A stretch of 15,363 bases of DNA from CAYPIE01 sp964410665 (GTDB lineage: Bacteria > Planctomycetota > Planctomycetia > Gemmatales > Gemmataceae): the NCBI GenBank assembly GCA_964410665.1, contig CAYPIE010000122.1, positions 1-15,363 on the forward strand. The letters run 5' to 3'. Below, piece by piece: positions 1 through 7,189 of the stretch (within the stretch, counting starts at the first letter, position 1; each line of letters opens with the position of its first letter). The notes under the pieces are model-generated. The model had not been told where the DNA came from and made no database searches. It saw only the letters and a list, made by a program, of their open reading frames with translations. The translations under genes were made by a program, and so were the position numbers.

Positions 1-75
1 TTTTTTTATATTCTTTCCTCTTATTCCTTTTCTGTTTCCTTACTTTCCGCTATCGCTTTTGCCTCTTCATGACTT
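1..75. other. Pyrimidine-rich tract at left edge
   Basis: The top strand is almost entirely T and C here, with a run of seven T at the very start, and then grades into the short repeat units that begin near position 47. No open frame with a ribosome site is evident. It could be the 3' tail of something outside the window or low-complexity spacer. Confidence 0.5.
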
Positions 76-122
76 ACCGCAACCGCCTCTGCCGCTTTCC
101 CCGCATCGCAATCGCCTCTGCC
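47..122 (-). repeat. Degenerate short tandem repeat, left copy
   Basis: Two clear units read CCGCAACCGCCTCTGCC (77-93) and CCGCATCGCAATCGCCTCTG (101-120), and a weaker third lies at about 47-68. Their reverse complement matches the five-unit cluster at 15208-15320, whose consensus is CAGAGGCG[AG]TTGCG[AG]TGCGG. The two clusters are therefore in opposite orientation at the two ends of the window. This one lies directly upstream of the gene starting at 153. Units are separated by a few variable bases, not by CRISPR-length spacers. Confidence 0.7.
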
Positions 123-152
123 GCTTCCGGTTTATGAGGTACAAAACGACAG

Positions 153-650
153 ATGGAAGACGGATATCGCCTGATCATTTGGACCGCACGGCTGGCCATG
201 TTGGGCTATGCCCTGGGGCTCGCACTCCGCATCGAGGGTGCGAACCGAGCGGCCCGCTGGGCCTGGACCACCAGCCTTGTGATCTTCGGGATGCACGTGC
301 TGGCCGCATTCCAGTACCAGCATCACTGGAGCCACACCGAAGCCTATGCCAGCACCGCCGCCCAGACGTTGAACGATGTCGGCATCGACTGGGGCGGCGG
401 ACTGTATTTCAACTATATTTTTACAGTCATATGGACATTTGACGTGATCTGGTGGTGGATCGATCGCGAAGGCTACCGCGGACGACCCACCTGGCTGGCG
501 GTCTCGATCCAAGGCTTCATGGCCTTCCTGGCCTTCAACGCCACGGTCGTGTTTGCCAGCGGGGCCAGCCGATGGCTCGGCGTATCGGCATGTGTCTACT
601 TCTTGGCACGGGCTGTTATTTGGCGTAGCCGAGGTATGCCCACCTCATGA
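153..650 (+). CDS. Small multi-pass membrane protein, unknown function
   Basis: This is a 165-residue hydrophobic protein with about five likely membrane segments (roughly residues 7-26, 36-53, 84-103, 114-135 and 140-157). The loop between segments 2 and 3 carries several His residues (QYQHHWSH, 54-61), and segment 3 is rich in aromatic residues (FDVIWWWID, 96-104), which could suit metal or cofactor contacts; that is inference. I do not recognise a named family, though the overall look is of a conserved planctomycete membrane protein. The start at 153 has only a weak purine stretch upstream. The gene converges with the phosphatase-like gene at 660, leaving 9 nt between the stop codons, so transcription of the two must interfere or share a termination zone. 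Confidence 0.75.
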   Translation: MEDGYRLIIWTARLAMLGYALGLALRIEGANRAARWAWTTSLVIFGMHVLAAFQYQHHWSHTEAYASTAAQTLNDVGIDWGGGLYFNYIFTVIWTFDVIWWWIDREGYRGRPTWLAVSIQGFMAFLAFNATVVFASGASRWLGVSACVYFLARAVIWRSRGMPTS

Positions 651-659
651 AACCTGGCC

Positions 660-2276
660 TTAGAAGCCGCGGATGGCGACCACAGCCGGCCGGGGGATGG
701 CCTTGCCTCCGTCGGGCCAGTGGCTGGTCAGCTGATCCAGACTAGCGCTTTCCTCGCCGGGGTGCTGTACCGCCAAGAACAGCGTCTTGCCGTCCTCGCT
801 AAAGCAGGGCCCGGTCACCTCACAATCGACCGGCCCCGAAGCAAACTGGAAGGCGTCGCCGGCGGCGTCGCCGCGGGTGGGCACGACATAGACGCCGTTG
901 TTGCCGAACGGCTTATAAATGCCTTCGCCCAACTTGCTGCTGGAAATGTCACAGACCACCCACAGGTTGCCTTGGGCGTCGAAGGCCAGGTTGTCCGGAC
1001 AGGCCAGCCCGCTCTGCGGCCCACCCGCCAGAAACACCTCGAAGCGGAAGCTCTCACCTTCGGGATTGTCATCGTTCTCGACCAGACGAACGATCTGACC
1101 GTAAAAGTTACCATGCGAGCTGTTGTTGGTCATAGCCACATACAGGCTCCCATCGAGCGGATGCACCTCGCAGTCCTCGCAGCGGTCTAAAGGCGTTGCC
1201 CCGAGAGCGCGGGCGGCTTGTCGAGTCCGCACCAGCACATCCGCTTGAGTGATGAACCCAGCCGCCTGCAGCTTCGGGTTTTGCTTCAGATCCAGAGGCA
1301 GCCAGCGGCCATTGCCGAAGTCGGCTGCATACAAAACGCCATCACTCAGAAGCTTGCGGTTGCTGGCCCGACTGGCGTTGGGATCATAACGCTCATTGCT
1401 CACATACTTGTACAGATGCTGATCGTTAGCATCATCTCCCATATATACCACCAGCCGACCGGTCGGCCCGATCCGCAGGCTGGCGTTCTCGTGCATGAAC
1501 CGGCCCAACGCGGTGTGCTTCGCCGGCGGCAATTCTCCAAACGGATCGACCTCGACCACCCAGCCATATTGCCGTTCATCGAGCATCTCTTCGGGGACAT
1601 CACTCCACCGGCCCCCCTGGGTCGGGTTGAAGCCATCATAGTTTTCTTCACAAGACAAAACGGTATGCCATGGTGTCTGTCCCCCAGAACAGTTGGCCAG
1701 GGTGCCCGTCCCGGCGGCGACAATACTGACCGCCGGTCCCGTGAAAGCAATCTCTGGATACAAGGCCGTGAAGCGGCGGTTATACTTCGAACCGACGATC
1801 GGCCGCCATTGACCGTCCTCAAGACTTACCCGCACTACACTGCCACCGACCGCGAGCTTCTCAGCACGGATCTGCTCTCGGGTCTTCTTGCCCTTGCCTT
1901 CGTATTTGCTCACGAACAGCGGGTTGACGTACTCGTGATTCACCCAGAGCAGGGCTTCGCTGGGATTTTTGCCACCTTCACGTGCATCGATCGGAAAGTA
2001 GGCGATAAAATCATTGTTGAAGCCAAAGTGTTCGGGCCCCAGCGGCCCCCGGGAACCTAACCGATCACCCCAGCCAATCACTACCTGGCTGGTAAACCCC
2101 TCAGGGATAATCAACTGATCGGCATCGCTCGGGGTGATCGGCGTAAAGAAGTCTGGACCGGCCGAGCGGGAACGTTGTGCAGGAAACGGTACCTCATCGC
2201 CGCGTGCTTGCGGACTCAGGTAGGCCGCACTTCCGGCCCCGACAAAACGTAAAAACTGGCGTCGGCATAGGTCCAT
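660..2276 (-). CDS. PhoX/DUF839-family phosphatase-like protein, Tat-exported
   Basis: The 538-residue product begins with a twin-arginine type leader (CRRQFLRFVGAG near residues 3-14), so export in folded form by the Tat system is likely, as for known PhoX enzymes. Family marks include NHEY (113-116), the segment TPWHTVLSCEENYD containing Cys209-Glu-Glu, which in PhoX lies at the Fe/Ca active site, and late blocks DNLAFDAQGNLWVVCD and FSEDGKTLFLAVQHPGE. PhoX enzymes release phosphate from organic esters; substrate use here is inferred from family only. I chose the ATG at 2276 rather than the one 27 nt upstream because an AAGGAG sits at 2283-2288 and the Tat leader then starts at residue 3. 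The length is normal for the family. It is read divergently from the FmdB-like gene. Confidence 0.88.
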   Translation of the reverse strand: MDLCRRQFLRFVGAGSAAYLSPQARGDEVPFPAQRSRSAGPDFFTPITPSDADQLIIPEGFTSQVVIGWGDRLGSRGPLGPEHFGFNNDFIAYFPIDAREGGKNPSEALLWVNHEYVNPLFVSKYEGKGKKTREQIRAEKLAVGGSVVRVSLEDGQWRPIVGSKYNRRFTALYPEIAFTGPAVSIVAAGTGTLANCSGGQTPWHTVLSCEENYDGFNPTQGGRWSDVPEEMLDERQYGWVVEVDPFGELPPAKHTALGRFMHENASLRIGPTGRLVVYMGDDANDQHLYKYVSNERYDPNASRASNRKLLSDGVLYAADFGNGRWLPLDLKQNPKLQAAGFITQADVLVRTRQAARALGATPLDRCEDCEVHPLDGSLYVAMTNNSSHGNFYGQIVRLVENDDNPEGESFRFEVFLAGGPQSGLACPDNLAFDAQGNLWVVCDISSSKLGEGIYKPFGNNGVYVVPTRGDAAGDAFQFASGPVDCEVTGPCFSEDGKTLFLAVQHPGEESASLDQLTSHWPDGGKAIPRPAVVAIRGF

Positions 2277-2282
2277 GGCAAT

Positions 2283-2288
2283 CTCCTT
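2283..2288 (-). promoter_or_regulatory. Ribosome binding site deciding the PhoX-like start
   Basis: AAGGAG on the minus strand lies 6 nt before the ATG at 2276. The alternative ATG 27 nt upstream would place this site inside the coding region, so the shorter form is preferred. Confidence 0.7.
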
Positions 2289-2394
2289 ATCCGAAGGGCG
2301 CAAGCAGGCAGGCCGTCATCCCTTTGGTTAGTCTATGCTGTGGCACAGGGACCGCCAATGTGGCCGGGGGTGTAACAGTTCACTTTTGAACTCT

Positions 2395-2400
2395 GGAGGG
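2395..2400 (+). promoter_or_regulatory. Ribosome binding site for a GTG start
   Basis: GGAGGG lies 6 nt before the GTG at 2407. This supports GTG as the true start, because the only in-frame upstream ATG (2335) lies far from this site and would add residues unlike the family N-terminus. Confidence 0.75.
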
Positions 2401-2406
2401 TACAGC

Positions 2407-2703
2407 GTGCCGTTGTATGTGTATCAGGTCATCGAGGACGATGGCAGCGACGGAGCCGTCTTTGAGATCTTGCAGGAGCTGGCCGAACCCGCGCTGACAC
2501 ACCACCCCGAAACCGGCCAGCCGGTCAAGCGATTGATTGGGCTTCCGAGTGTTGCTGGGACCTTCTCCGACATCAAGAGCAAGGCCGACTTGAGCGACCG
2601 CAACCTTGAGCGCATGGGCTTTACCAAGTACAAGAAGGCAGGCGATGGGAAATACGAGAAGACAGCGGGTCAGGGCCCCGATGTGATCAACCGCGACAGT
2701 TGA
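2407..2703 (+). CDS. FmdB-type small protein lacking the zinc-ribbon cysteines
   Basis: With the GTG start the 98-residue product begins MPLYVYQV, the hallmark opening of FmdB-type zinc-ribbon proteins, followed by FEILQ, PALTHHPETGQPVKRLIG and a C-terminal SDRNLERMGFTKYKKAG. In ordinary members two CxxC pairs bind zinc; here the first is replaced by an acidic loop (IEDDGSDG, 9-16) and the second by HPETG (33-37), so there is no cysteine at all. I recall similar Cys-less relatives in planctomycetes and Bacteroidetes. The molecular role is not established; FmdB proteins are annotated as putative regulators on thin evidence. It is the first gene of a forward cluster with rpmG and the ABC ATPase, followed by an 81-nt spacer. 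Confidence 0.8.
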   Translation: MPLYVYQVIEDDGSDGAVFEILQELAEPALTHHPETGQPVKRLIGLPSVAGTFSDIKSKADLSDRNLERMGFTKYKKAGDGKYEKTAGQGPDVINRDS

Positions 2704-2710
2704 AATACTC

Positions 2711-2739
2711 TTGGCCCCGGCGGTGAACACCGATATTCT
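2711..2739 (+). promoter_or_regulatory. Candidate sigma-70-type promoter for rpmG
   Basis: TTGGCC (2711-2716) and TATTCT (2734-2739) are separated by exactly 17 nt and lie about 45 nt ahead of the rpmG start, in the spacer after the FmdB-like gene. Both hexamers are only partial matches, so this is a weak call. If real, rpmG and the ABC gene can be transcribed independently of the first gene. Confidence 0.3.
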
Positions 2740-2784
2740 ATTGAAGTCAAGATTTCTAAGCGCACTGGCACAGGAGCCCTGGCA

Positions 2785-2952
2785 ATGGCCAAGAAAGCAA
2801 AAGAAGCCCGTTCGCACATCAAGCTGGTGTCGAGCGAGAGCTCGCACTGCTATTTCGTCGAGAAGAACCGGAACAACACCCGCGAGCGTCTGCAGCTGCG
2901 TAAGTACGATCCCACCGTGCGGAAGCACGTGATGTACAAAGAAAGCAAGTAA
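2785..2952 (+). CDS. rpmG: 50S ribosomal protein L33
   Basis: A 55-codon gene encodes a complete L33, a protein of the large ribosomal subunit near the E site. The product opens MAKKAKEARSHIKLVSSE and ends KYDPTVRKHVMYKESK, matching the family's conserved IKLVSS and (K/R)(K/F)YDP.(V/A)R.HV.YKE blocks and its usual length of about 55. It has a single Cys (Cys22), so it is the zinc-independent type without paired CxxC motifs. An AGGAG lies 8 nt before the ATG. It sits 81 nt after the FmdB-like gene and 20 nt before the ABC ATPase, which suggests co-transcription with the latter. Confidence 0.95.
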   Translation: MAKKAKEARSHIKLVSSESSHCYFVEKNRNNTRERLQLRKYDPTVRKHVMYKESK

Positions 2953-2972
2953 GGGGCGAAAAGGATCCGGAC

Positions 2973-4493
2973 ATGCTGCCCGTGGGCGCCCCACTGATCG
3001 AAATGCGTGGGGCCCAGATCGTTCGCGGCCAACGGCCGATCTTGCCCGATCTGACCTGGACCTTGCGTGCCGGACAAACCTGGGCCATCGTCGGCCCCAT
3101 TGCGGCCGGTAAGACCACACTCGCCGAGACCCTCCAGGGCAAACATCGTGTCACAGCAGGCAGCATCACCTGGCCGTTGCTTGAGTATATGCGTCGCCAG
3201 GGTCGCGACGTTGCATTCCCTTCCGAGGTGATCCGCCGAGTCTCATTCAAAGAACAGTCGAACCTATTCTCCTACACCCGCCACTACTATCAACAGCGAT
3301 TTAATTTCATCGAGGCCGAGGACGATCTCACCCTTGATGCATTCCTGCGTGCCAACCGTCCCGTCGCAGAAGAGGTCATCCAGGCCATCGCCGCGCAGTT
3401 TGCGATCGACCCACTGCGAACCCGCTCGCTAATCAAGCTGTCCAACGGCCAGATGCGCCGGGCACGCCTCGCCCGGGCTGTCTTGGCCCAGCCGGCGCTA
3501 CTGATTCTCGATGAGCCCTTTATGGGCCTCGATCGTGCCGGCCGCGAAGCCTTTGCAGCTCTCCTCAAGGAACTCCATACGCAAGGCACGCACCTGGTCC
3601 TGATCACCCGACCGGATACACTGCCCGACTGGATCAGCCATGTCCTCGAACTCGAAATTGGGGTCGTCCACTGGCAAGGCCCACGGGCCAATTACCAGCC
3701 CGAGGTCCTAGAACCAGCAAGCCCCACCATACCACCAACCAATACCGCCGATGCGCCGGTGGTCATCGAGCTGGAGGACATCACAGTTAAATACGAAAAT
3801 GTTTTCATTTTGAATGACCTGAGCTGGACGGTCCGTCAAGGCGACCGTTGGGCGGTCTTTGGCCCGAACGGGGCGGGCAAGTCCACGCTGCTCAGCCTTC
3901 TCTGTGGCGATCACCCCCAGGCCTATGCCAACAGCGTTCGTCTGTTCGGTCGCCAGCGTGGCACCGGGGAATCGATCTGGGAGGTCAAGGCCAAGATCGG
4001 CCTGCTCTCACCGGAGCTACACCTGTACTTCCGCGAGCCACTCAGTGCAGCGCAAACTGCCGCAACCGGGTTTCATGACGTGCTGGTCGCCCGGCCGATG
4101 ACAGCCGAGCAGCGCGAGCGCATCCGGGAGTTGTTCGCTTCGTTTGGCATCCTGCCCCTGTGGGACCGTCCTTTTGCCGCTTTGTCGACCGGGGAGCAAC
4201 GGCTCGTGTTGTTCGCCAGGGCCTTGGTCAAGCAACCGGCGCTGTTAATCTTGGACGAACCCTTTCAGGGCCTCGATCTGCCGACCATCCGCCGGCTGCG
4301 TGCCTGGTTGGAAACGCAGCTCAGCACAGAGCAGACGCTGCTATTCGTCACCCACTTCGCGGAAGAGATTCCGGCGACCGTCACCCATTGGCTGAGGCTG
4401 ACGACACCCGCTTCTCAGCGTGGCACTCCTTCTTTGAGTAGCGATTCACCGACGCGGGAGCTTGGGATGTCCAGGAGAGGGCCTCAGGCTTAA
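2973..4493 (+). CDS. Tandem ABC ATPase, ModF/PhrA type
   Basis: The 506-residue soluble protein has two ABC nucleotide-binding domains and no membrane segment. Domain 1 has Walker A GPIAAGKT (41-48), signature LSNGQ (156-160) and Walker B LLILDEP (176-182). Domain 2 has GPNGAGKS (297-304), LSTGEQ (404-409), LLILDEP (424-430) and the switch His461 in LLFVTH. Domain 1 has Arg213 where the switch histidine should be (LVLITR) and lacks the usual central Gly of Walker A, so its hydrolysis may be weak. Layout and length fit the ModF/PhrA group (E. coli ModF is about 490 residues), whose exact role is uncertain; no modABC genes are in view. AAGGA lies upstream of the ATG and the gene follows rpmG by 20 nt. 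The last 30 or so residues are a loose Ser/Pro/Arg-rich tail. Confidence 0.88.
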   Translation: MLPVGAPLIEMRGAQIVRGQRPILPDLTWTLRAGQTWAIVGPIAAGKTTLAETLQGKHRVTAGSITWPLLEYMRRQGRDVAFPSEVIRRVSFKEQSNLFSYTRHYYQQRFNFIEAEDDLTLDAFLRANRPVAEEVIQAIAAQFAIDPLRTRSLIKLSNGQMRRARLARAVLAQPALLILDEPFMGLDRAGREAFAALLKELHTQGTHLVLITRPDTLPDWISHVLELEIGVVHWQGPRANYQPEVLEPASPTIPPTNTADAPVVIELEDITVKYENVFILNDLSWTVRQGDRWAVFGPNGAGKSTLLSLLCGDHPQAYANSVRLFGRQRGTGESIWEVKAKIGLLSPELHLYFREPLSAAQTAATGFHDVLVARPMTAEQRERIRELFASFGILPLWDRPFAALSTGEQRLVLFARALVKQPALLILDEPFQGLDLPTIRRLRAWLETQLSTEQTLLFVTHFAEEIPATVTHWLRLTTPASQRGTPSLSSDSPTRELGMSRRGPQA

Positions 4494-4546
4494 CGCCGAA
4501 CAAGGCATGCGGTATTGTCTGAAGATCTTGCCCGAGGACTTGAACC

Positions 4547-4794
4547 GAGCAGCGGGTGTCAACCCACCGAGGGTTGGACCGACTTCTGCCGGCGAGCTCG
4601 CATCGGCCACGGCGAGCGGACGACAGTCTTTCCGAGCGTCAGGTGCCAACCCAATGGTGTTCAGAGCGCCCGTCGCGGACTGCGAGCGTGCCACCCAGCC
4701 CAGAGCAACGATGGTGCCGAACACCTTTGGGTGGGAACCCGCCGCTCGGAAGCAGAAGTCGGTCCAACCCTCGGCGGGTTGACACCCGCCGCTC
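4547..4794. repeat. 248-bp nested palindromic element
   Basis: Outer arms 4547-4588 and 4753-4794 are inverted copies matching at 40 of 42 positions without gaps. A second inverted pair lies inside: 4630-4662 against 4719-4751, matching at 28 of 33. The right arms abut (1 nt apart), while the left arms are separated by 41 nt. The right outer arm itself contains the hairpin GGCGGGT-TGAC-ACCCGCC. No convincing protein is encoded. The element fills the spacer between the convergent ABC ATPase and asnB genes. It could be a miniature non-autonomous mobile element, a REP-like palindrome cluster or a structured RNA. Confidence 0.8.
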
Positions 4795-4843
4795 AGAAGA
4801 AATAATTATCAATATAATTTGATGTATGACCTTGCGGGGTTTC

Positions 4844-4858
4844 CGGGGCTCGGCCCCG
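4844..4858. other. GC-rich stem-loop near asnB 3' end
   Basis: CGGGGC (4844-4849) pairs with GCCCCG (4853-4858) around a 3-nt loop, 26 nt beyond the asnB stop. On the minus strand the T-run comes before rather than after the hairpin, so it is not a classic intrinsic terminator. It may still end or stabilise transcripts. Just upstream on the plus strand lies a short AT-rich block (4800-4820). Confidence 0.4.
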
Positions 4859-4884
4859 AAAAAGACGGTCAGCAGTTGGCAGGC

Positions 4885-6444
4885 TTACAGAACCGGTCCC
4901 TGCCAGTTGCCGATCGTGCCCTTCGCAAACTCGGCGTTGAGGCGCTGATCGAACAGCTTCCGGTAATAGACCGCCTCCTTGTCGCTGGGGCGGTCAGAGC
5001 CTTCTTCGGCTTGCGCCGCGGCCAGTTCGGCATCGGAAACCTCGTTCTCGGCGATGTCATGCAGCCAATCGCCAACCGTCGAACCCTGACCAAACTCGGT
5101 CTTGGTCCGGTAGAGAATCTCATCGGGTAAATAGCCTTCGAAGGCTTTGCGCAAAAGTCCTTTTTCCCGTTGATAGGTTGCGTGTAACTTGAGCTTGGGG
5201 TGGATGTGCAGGGCCAGGTCAATCATGGCCGTGTCCAGGAAGGGGACTCGGGCCTCGATGGCGTGGGCCATGGTCATCCGGTCGACACGCTGCAGGTTGA
5301 GGGAATGCAACCCTGCCAGCAGCGAACGGCATTCCGCCTGCAATCGCGGAGCATCCTCGATGCTTTGCATGTACTTATAGCCAGCAAACAGTTCATCGGC
5401 TCCTTCACCAGTCAATACCACCTTGCAGTACTGGCCGTCCGAGCGGGTCTGGCTGGCCAGCTGGGCCACAAACCAGTTGGGGATGGCACTACGGATCAAC
5501 GCGGGATCCCAGCACTCCAGGTGATAGATGATGTCGTGCAAAGAGGCGCGTAACGCCCCGGCATCGAACACGACTTCATGGTGAATGGTGCCCAAGTACT
5601 GGGCTACCTCGCGAGCCGCCTGGAGATCGGCCGACTCCTCCATACCCACGGCAAAGGTATGCAGCTCCTGTACATGCGGTCGAGCCAGAGCAGCCACAAT
5701 CGACGAATCGAGCCCGCCGGAAAGAAAAATGCCCACCGGGACATCGGCCATCAGACGCTTGCGGACACTGGCACCCAAGACCTGTCGAATTCGGCCCAGA
5801 ATCTCCGTCTCATCGCTGATCCAAGAGGATTCATCGGGATCGGGCAGCTGGTAGTAAGGGACAAATCCCGTCCCCGAATGATAATAGTGCCCAATGGGAA
5901 AGGCATGAATCGACTCGACCAGATCGACCAGCCCCTTGGCCTCCGAGCTGAACATCATGGTCGAGTCGGCAAAGCCGTAGTACAGCGGTTTGATACCGAT
6001 GGGATCGCGGCCTGCATAAAAGTGTTCGCCATCATGGATCAGAAAGGCGAACATGCCGTCGAGCTGGGCCACGGCCTGTTCGCCATGCTCCCGGTACAGA
6101 GGCAGAAGCGTTTCGCAGTCCGAGCCGGTCCGATAGCGATATTCGGCCGCGGTGCTGGAGCGGATGGCCAGGTGGTTGTAGATCTCGCCGTTACATACCG
6201 CCTGGATGCCGTTTTCTTGATCGATAAACGGCTGATGACCCCCAGGCAGATCGACGATGGACAGCCGGGTGTGTCCTAAAGCTGCCGTCCGTTCCGAAGC
6301 GGGTAACTCGCGTACGCCCAGATCATCAGGACCGCGGTGCCGAAGCTTGCCCAAGGCATCGGTGAGGGTTGCGTGTCGTTGTTGGGGGTTCTGCCAACGC
6401 GAAAGGTTCTGCTGCTCGTGCCATATACCGGCGATTCCACACAT
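4885..6444 (-). CDS. asnB: Asparagine synthetase B, glutamine-hydrolysing
   Basis: The 519-residue enzyme makes asparagine from aspartate, glutamine and ATP in the cytoplasm. The N-terminal glutaminase domain starts MCGIAG, leaving Cys2 as nucleophile after Met removal, with RHRGPD (35-40), CNGEIYN (84-90) and GSDCE (107-111). The synthetase domain has the pyrophosphate loop SGGLDSS (242-248) and GEGADELF (346-353). The end, with RKAFEGYLPDEILYRTK, is typical of the E. coli and plant-type AsnB, and the length is close to the usual 550 or so. A GGAG lies 10 nt before the ATG. It is a single gene, convergent with the ABC gene and divergent from the secreted protein at 6662. All key residues seem present, so it should be active. 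Confidence 0.96.
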   Translation of the reverse strand: MCGIAGIWHEQQNLSRWQNPQQRHATLTDALGKLRHRGPDDLGVRELPASERTAALGHTRLSIVDLPGGHQPFIDQENGIQAVCNGEIYNHLAIRSSTAAEYRYRTGSDCETLLPLYREHGEQAVAQLDGMFAFLIHDGEHFYAGRDPIGIKPLYYGFADSTMMFSSEAKGLVDLVESIHAFPIGHYYHSGTGFVPYYQLPDPDESSWISDETEILGRIRQVLGASVRKRLMADVPVGIFLSGGLDSSIVAALARPHVQELHTFAVGMEESADLQAAREVAQYLGTIHHEVVFDAGALRASLHDIIYHLECWDPALIRSAIPNWFVAQLASQTRSDGQYCKVVLTGEGADELFAGYKYMQSIEDAPRLQAECRSLLAGLHSLNLQRVDRMTMAHAIEARVPFLDTAMIDLALHIHPKLKLHATYQREKGLLRKAFEGYLPDEILYRTKTEFGQGSTVGDWLHDIAENEVSDAELAAAQAEEGSDRPSDKEAVYYRKLFDQRLNAEFAKGTIGNWQGPVL

Positions 6445-6500
6445 AAGTGTGCCACTCCATGGAATGGGCGAATGAAAATGCTAGAGATATTGTCTATCTA

Positions 6501-6555
6501 AGTATAGGACACATGGCAAGCAAATTGACAAATCCAACTATACTTTTTCAATAAA
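6501..6555. promoter_or_regulatory. Candidate overlapping divergent promoters, asnB and 6662 gene
   Basis: The 217-nt spacer between divergent genes holds a perfect TTGACA on the plus strand (6525-6530), overlapping TTGTCA on the minus strand (6526-6531). A TATACT on the minus strand (6501-6506) lies 19 nt away, and AATAAA on the plus strand (6550-6555) also lies 19 nt away. The 19-nt spacing is long and the plus -10 is poor, so this is tentative. Confidence 0.25.
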
Positions 6556-6661
6556 ATCGCCGTTTTACCGACCTTCCTGGCTATTCCAGCGGCCAATTGT
6601 TGCGCGGTTTCTATGCTAACTCCAGCAATGAGAATGTCGGTCCATTCAAGGAGAACTACAT

Positions 6662-7099
6662 ATGTCGTGGTTGAACAAAGTCTCGGCGGTCATGCTGGTC
6701 TTCACTGCCCAAGCCAGTGCCGATGATACCGCCTCGAAGACCGCCAAGAATACCAAGGTTCAGATGGGCACTTTCCGCAAGCTGGCCGGAGAGTTCGAGC
6801 TCCGCTTCAGCTTTCTCAAGGACAATAAGCTGCGCTTTTCCATGAAAAATAACTTCGATGAGGGCATGCAGTTTGAGGCTCGTTACAAGCAGAGCGAGGA
6901 TGGCACCATCAACATGACCGTGATCAAAGCGAAAAAGATCGGTGAGTTTCCCTCGGTGCCGATGCGCGGCGCAAAATATAGCATCAAGCCCGAGTTCATC
7001 GGCAAGGATAAAGTGAAAATCACCGAGCTCAAGGGCACGAATGCCGCCGAAGCCGCCGAGCTCGTCGAGGGCGAGTATAAACGCTTTGAAGAAAAGTGA
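6662..7099 (+). CDS. Secreted protein of unknown function
   Basis: The 145-residue product opens with a short signal peptide (VSAVMLVFTAQASA, cleavage likely after Ala20) and has a mature part rich in Lys and Glu with no cysteine. The body looks beta-rich (FELRFSFLKDNKLRFSM, GMQFEARYKQSEDGTINM), suggesting a small periplasmic beta-sheet domain, but I cannot name a family. An AAGGAG at 6648-6653 lies 8 nt before the ATG, so the start is secure. It stands alone, divergent from asnB and convergent with the membrane protein at 7190, with an inverted repeat between the two. Confidence 0.8.
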   Translation: MSWLNKVSAVMLVFTAQASADDTASKTAKNTKVQMGTFRKLAGEFELRFSFLKDNKLRFSMKNNFDEGMQFEARYKQSEDGTINMTVIKAKKIGEFPSVPMRGAKYSIKPEFIGKDKVKITELKGTNAAEAAELVEGEYKRFEEK

Positions 7100-7106
7100 T
7101 CGTGCA

Positions 7107-7156
7107 GGGAGACACCGGGGGAGCTGCTTACTCGTCTGACTCTCTAGGTGTCTCCC
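7107..7156. terminator. Bidirectional stem-loop between convergent genes
   Basis: GGGAGACACC (7107-7116) and GGTGTCTCCC (7147-7156) are perfect 10-bp inverted arms around a 30-nt loop. CGTG (7101-7104) and CACG (7156-7159) can extend the pairing past a bulge. It starts 8 nt after one stop and ends 33 nt from the other, where a shared terminator is expected. No T-run follows on either strand, so it is not a standard intrinsic terminator and the call is by position and symmetry. Confidence 0.45.
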
Positions 7157-7189
7157 ACGATTCAGTAGATGTCTTTGCTCAAGGCTGCT

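Noticed and set aside
59..442. 127-residue frame overlapping the small membrane protein gene
   Set aside because: It is read through the repeat and in another frame of a better-supported gene, with Pro/Arg/His-rich shadow composition.
1218..2060. 280-residue plus-strand frame opposite the PhoX-like gene
   Set aside because: Antisense shadow without recognisable domain.
2341..2356. Sigma-54 promoter ahead of the FmdB-like gene
   Set aside because: TGGCAC and a GC dinucleotide lie at the right distance, but the -12 element lacks TTGC; a chance match is likely.
4462..4822. Several overlapping frames in the palindromic element
   Set aside because: They arise because the repeat lacks stops in some phases; no ribosome site and no family match.
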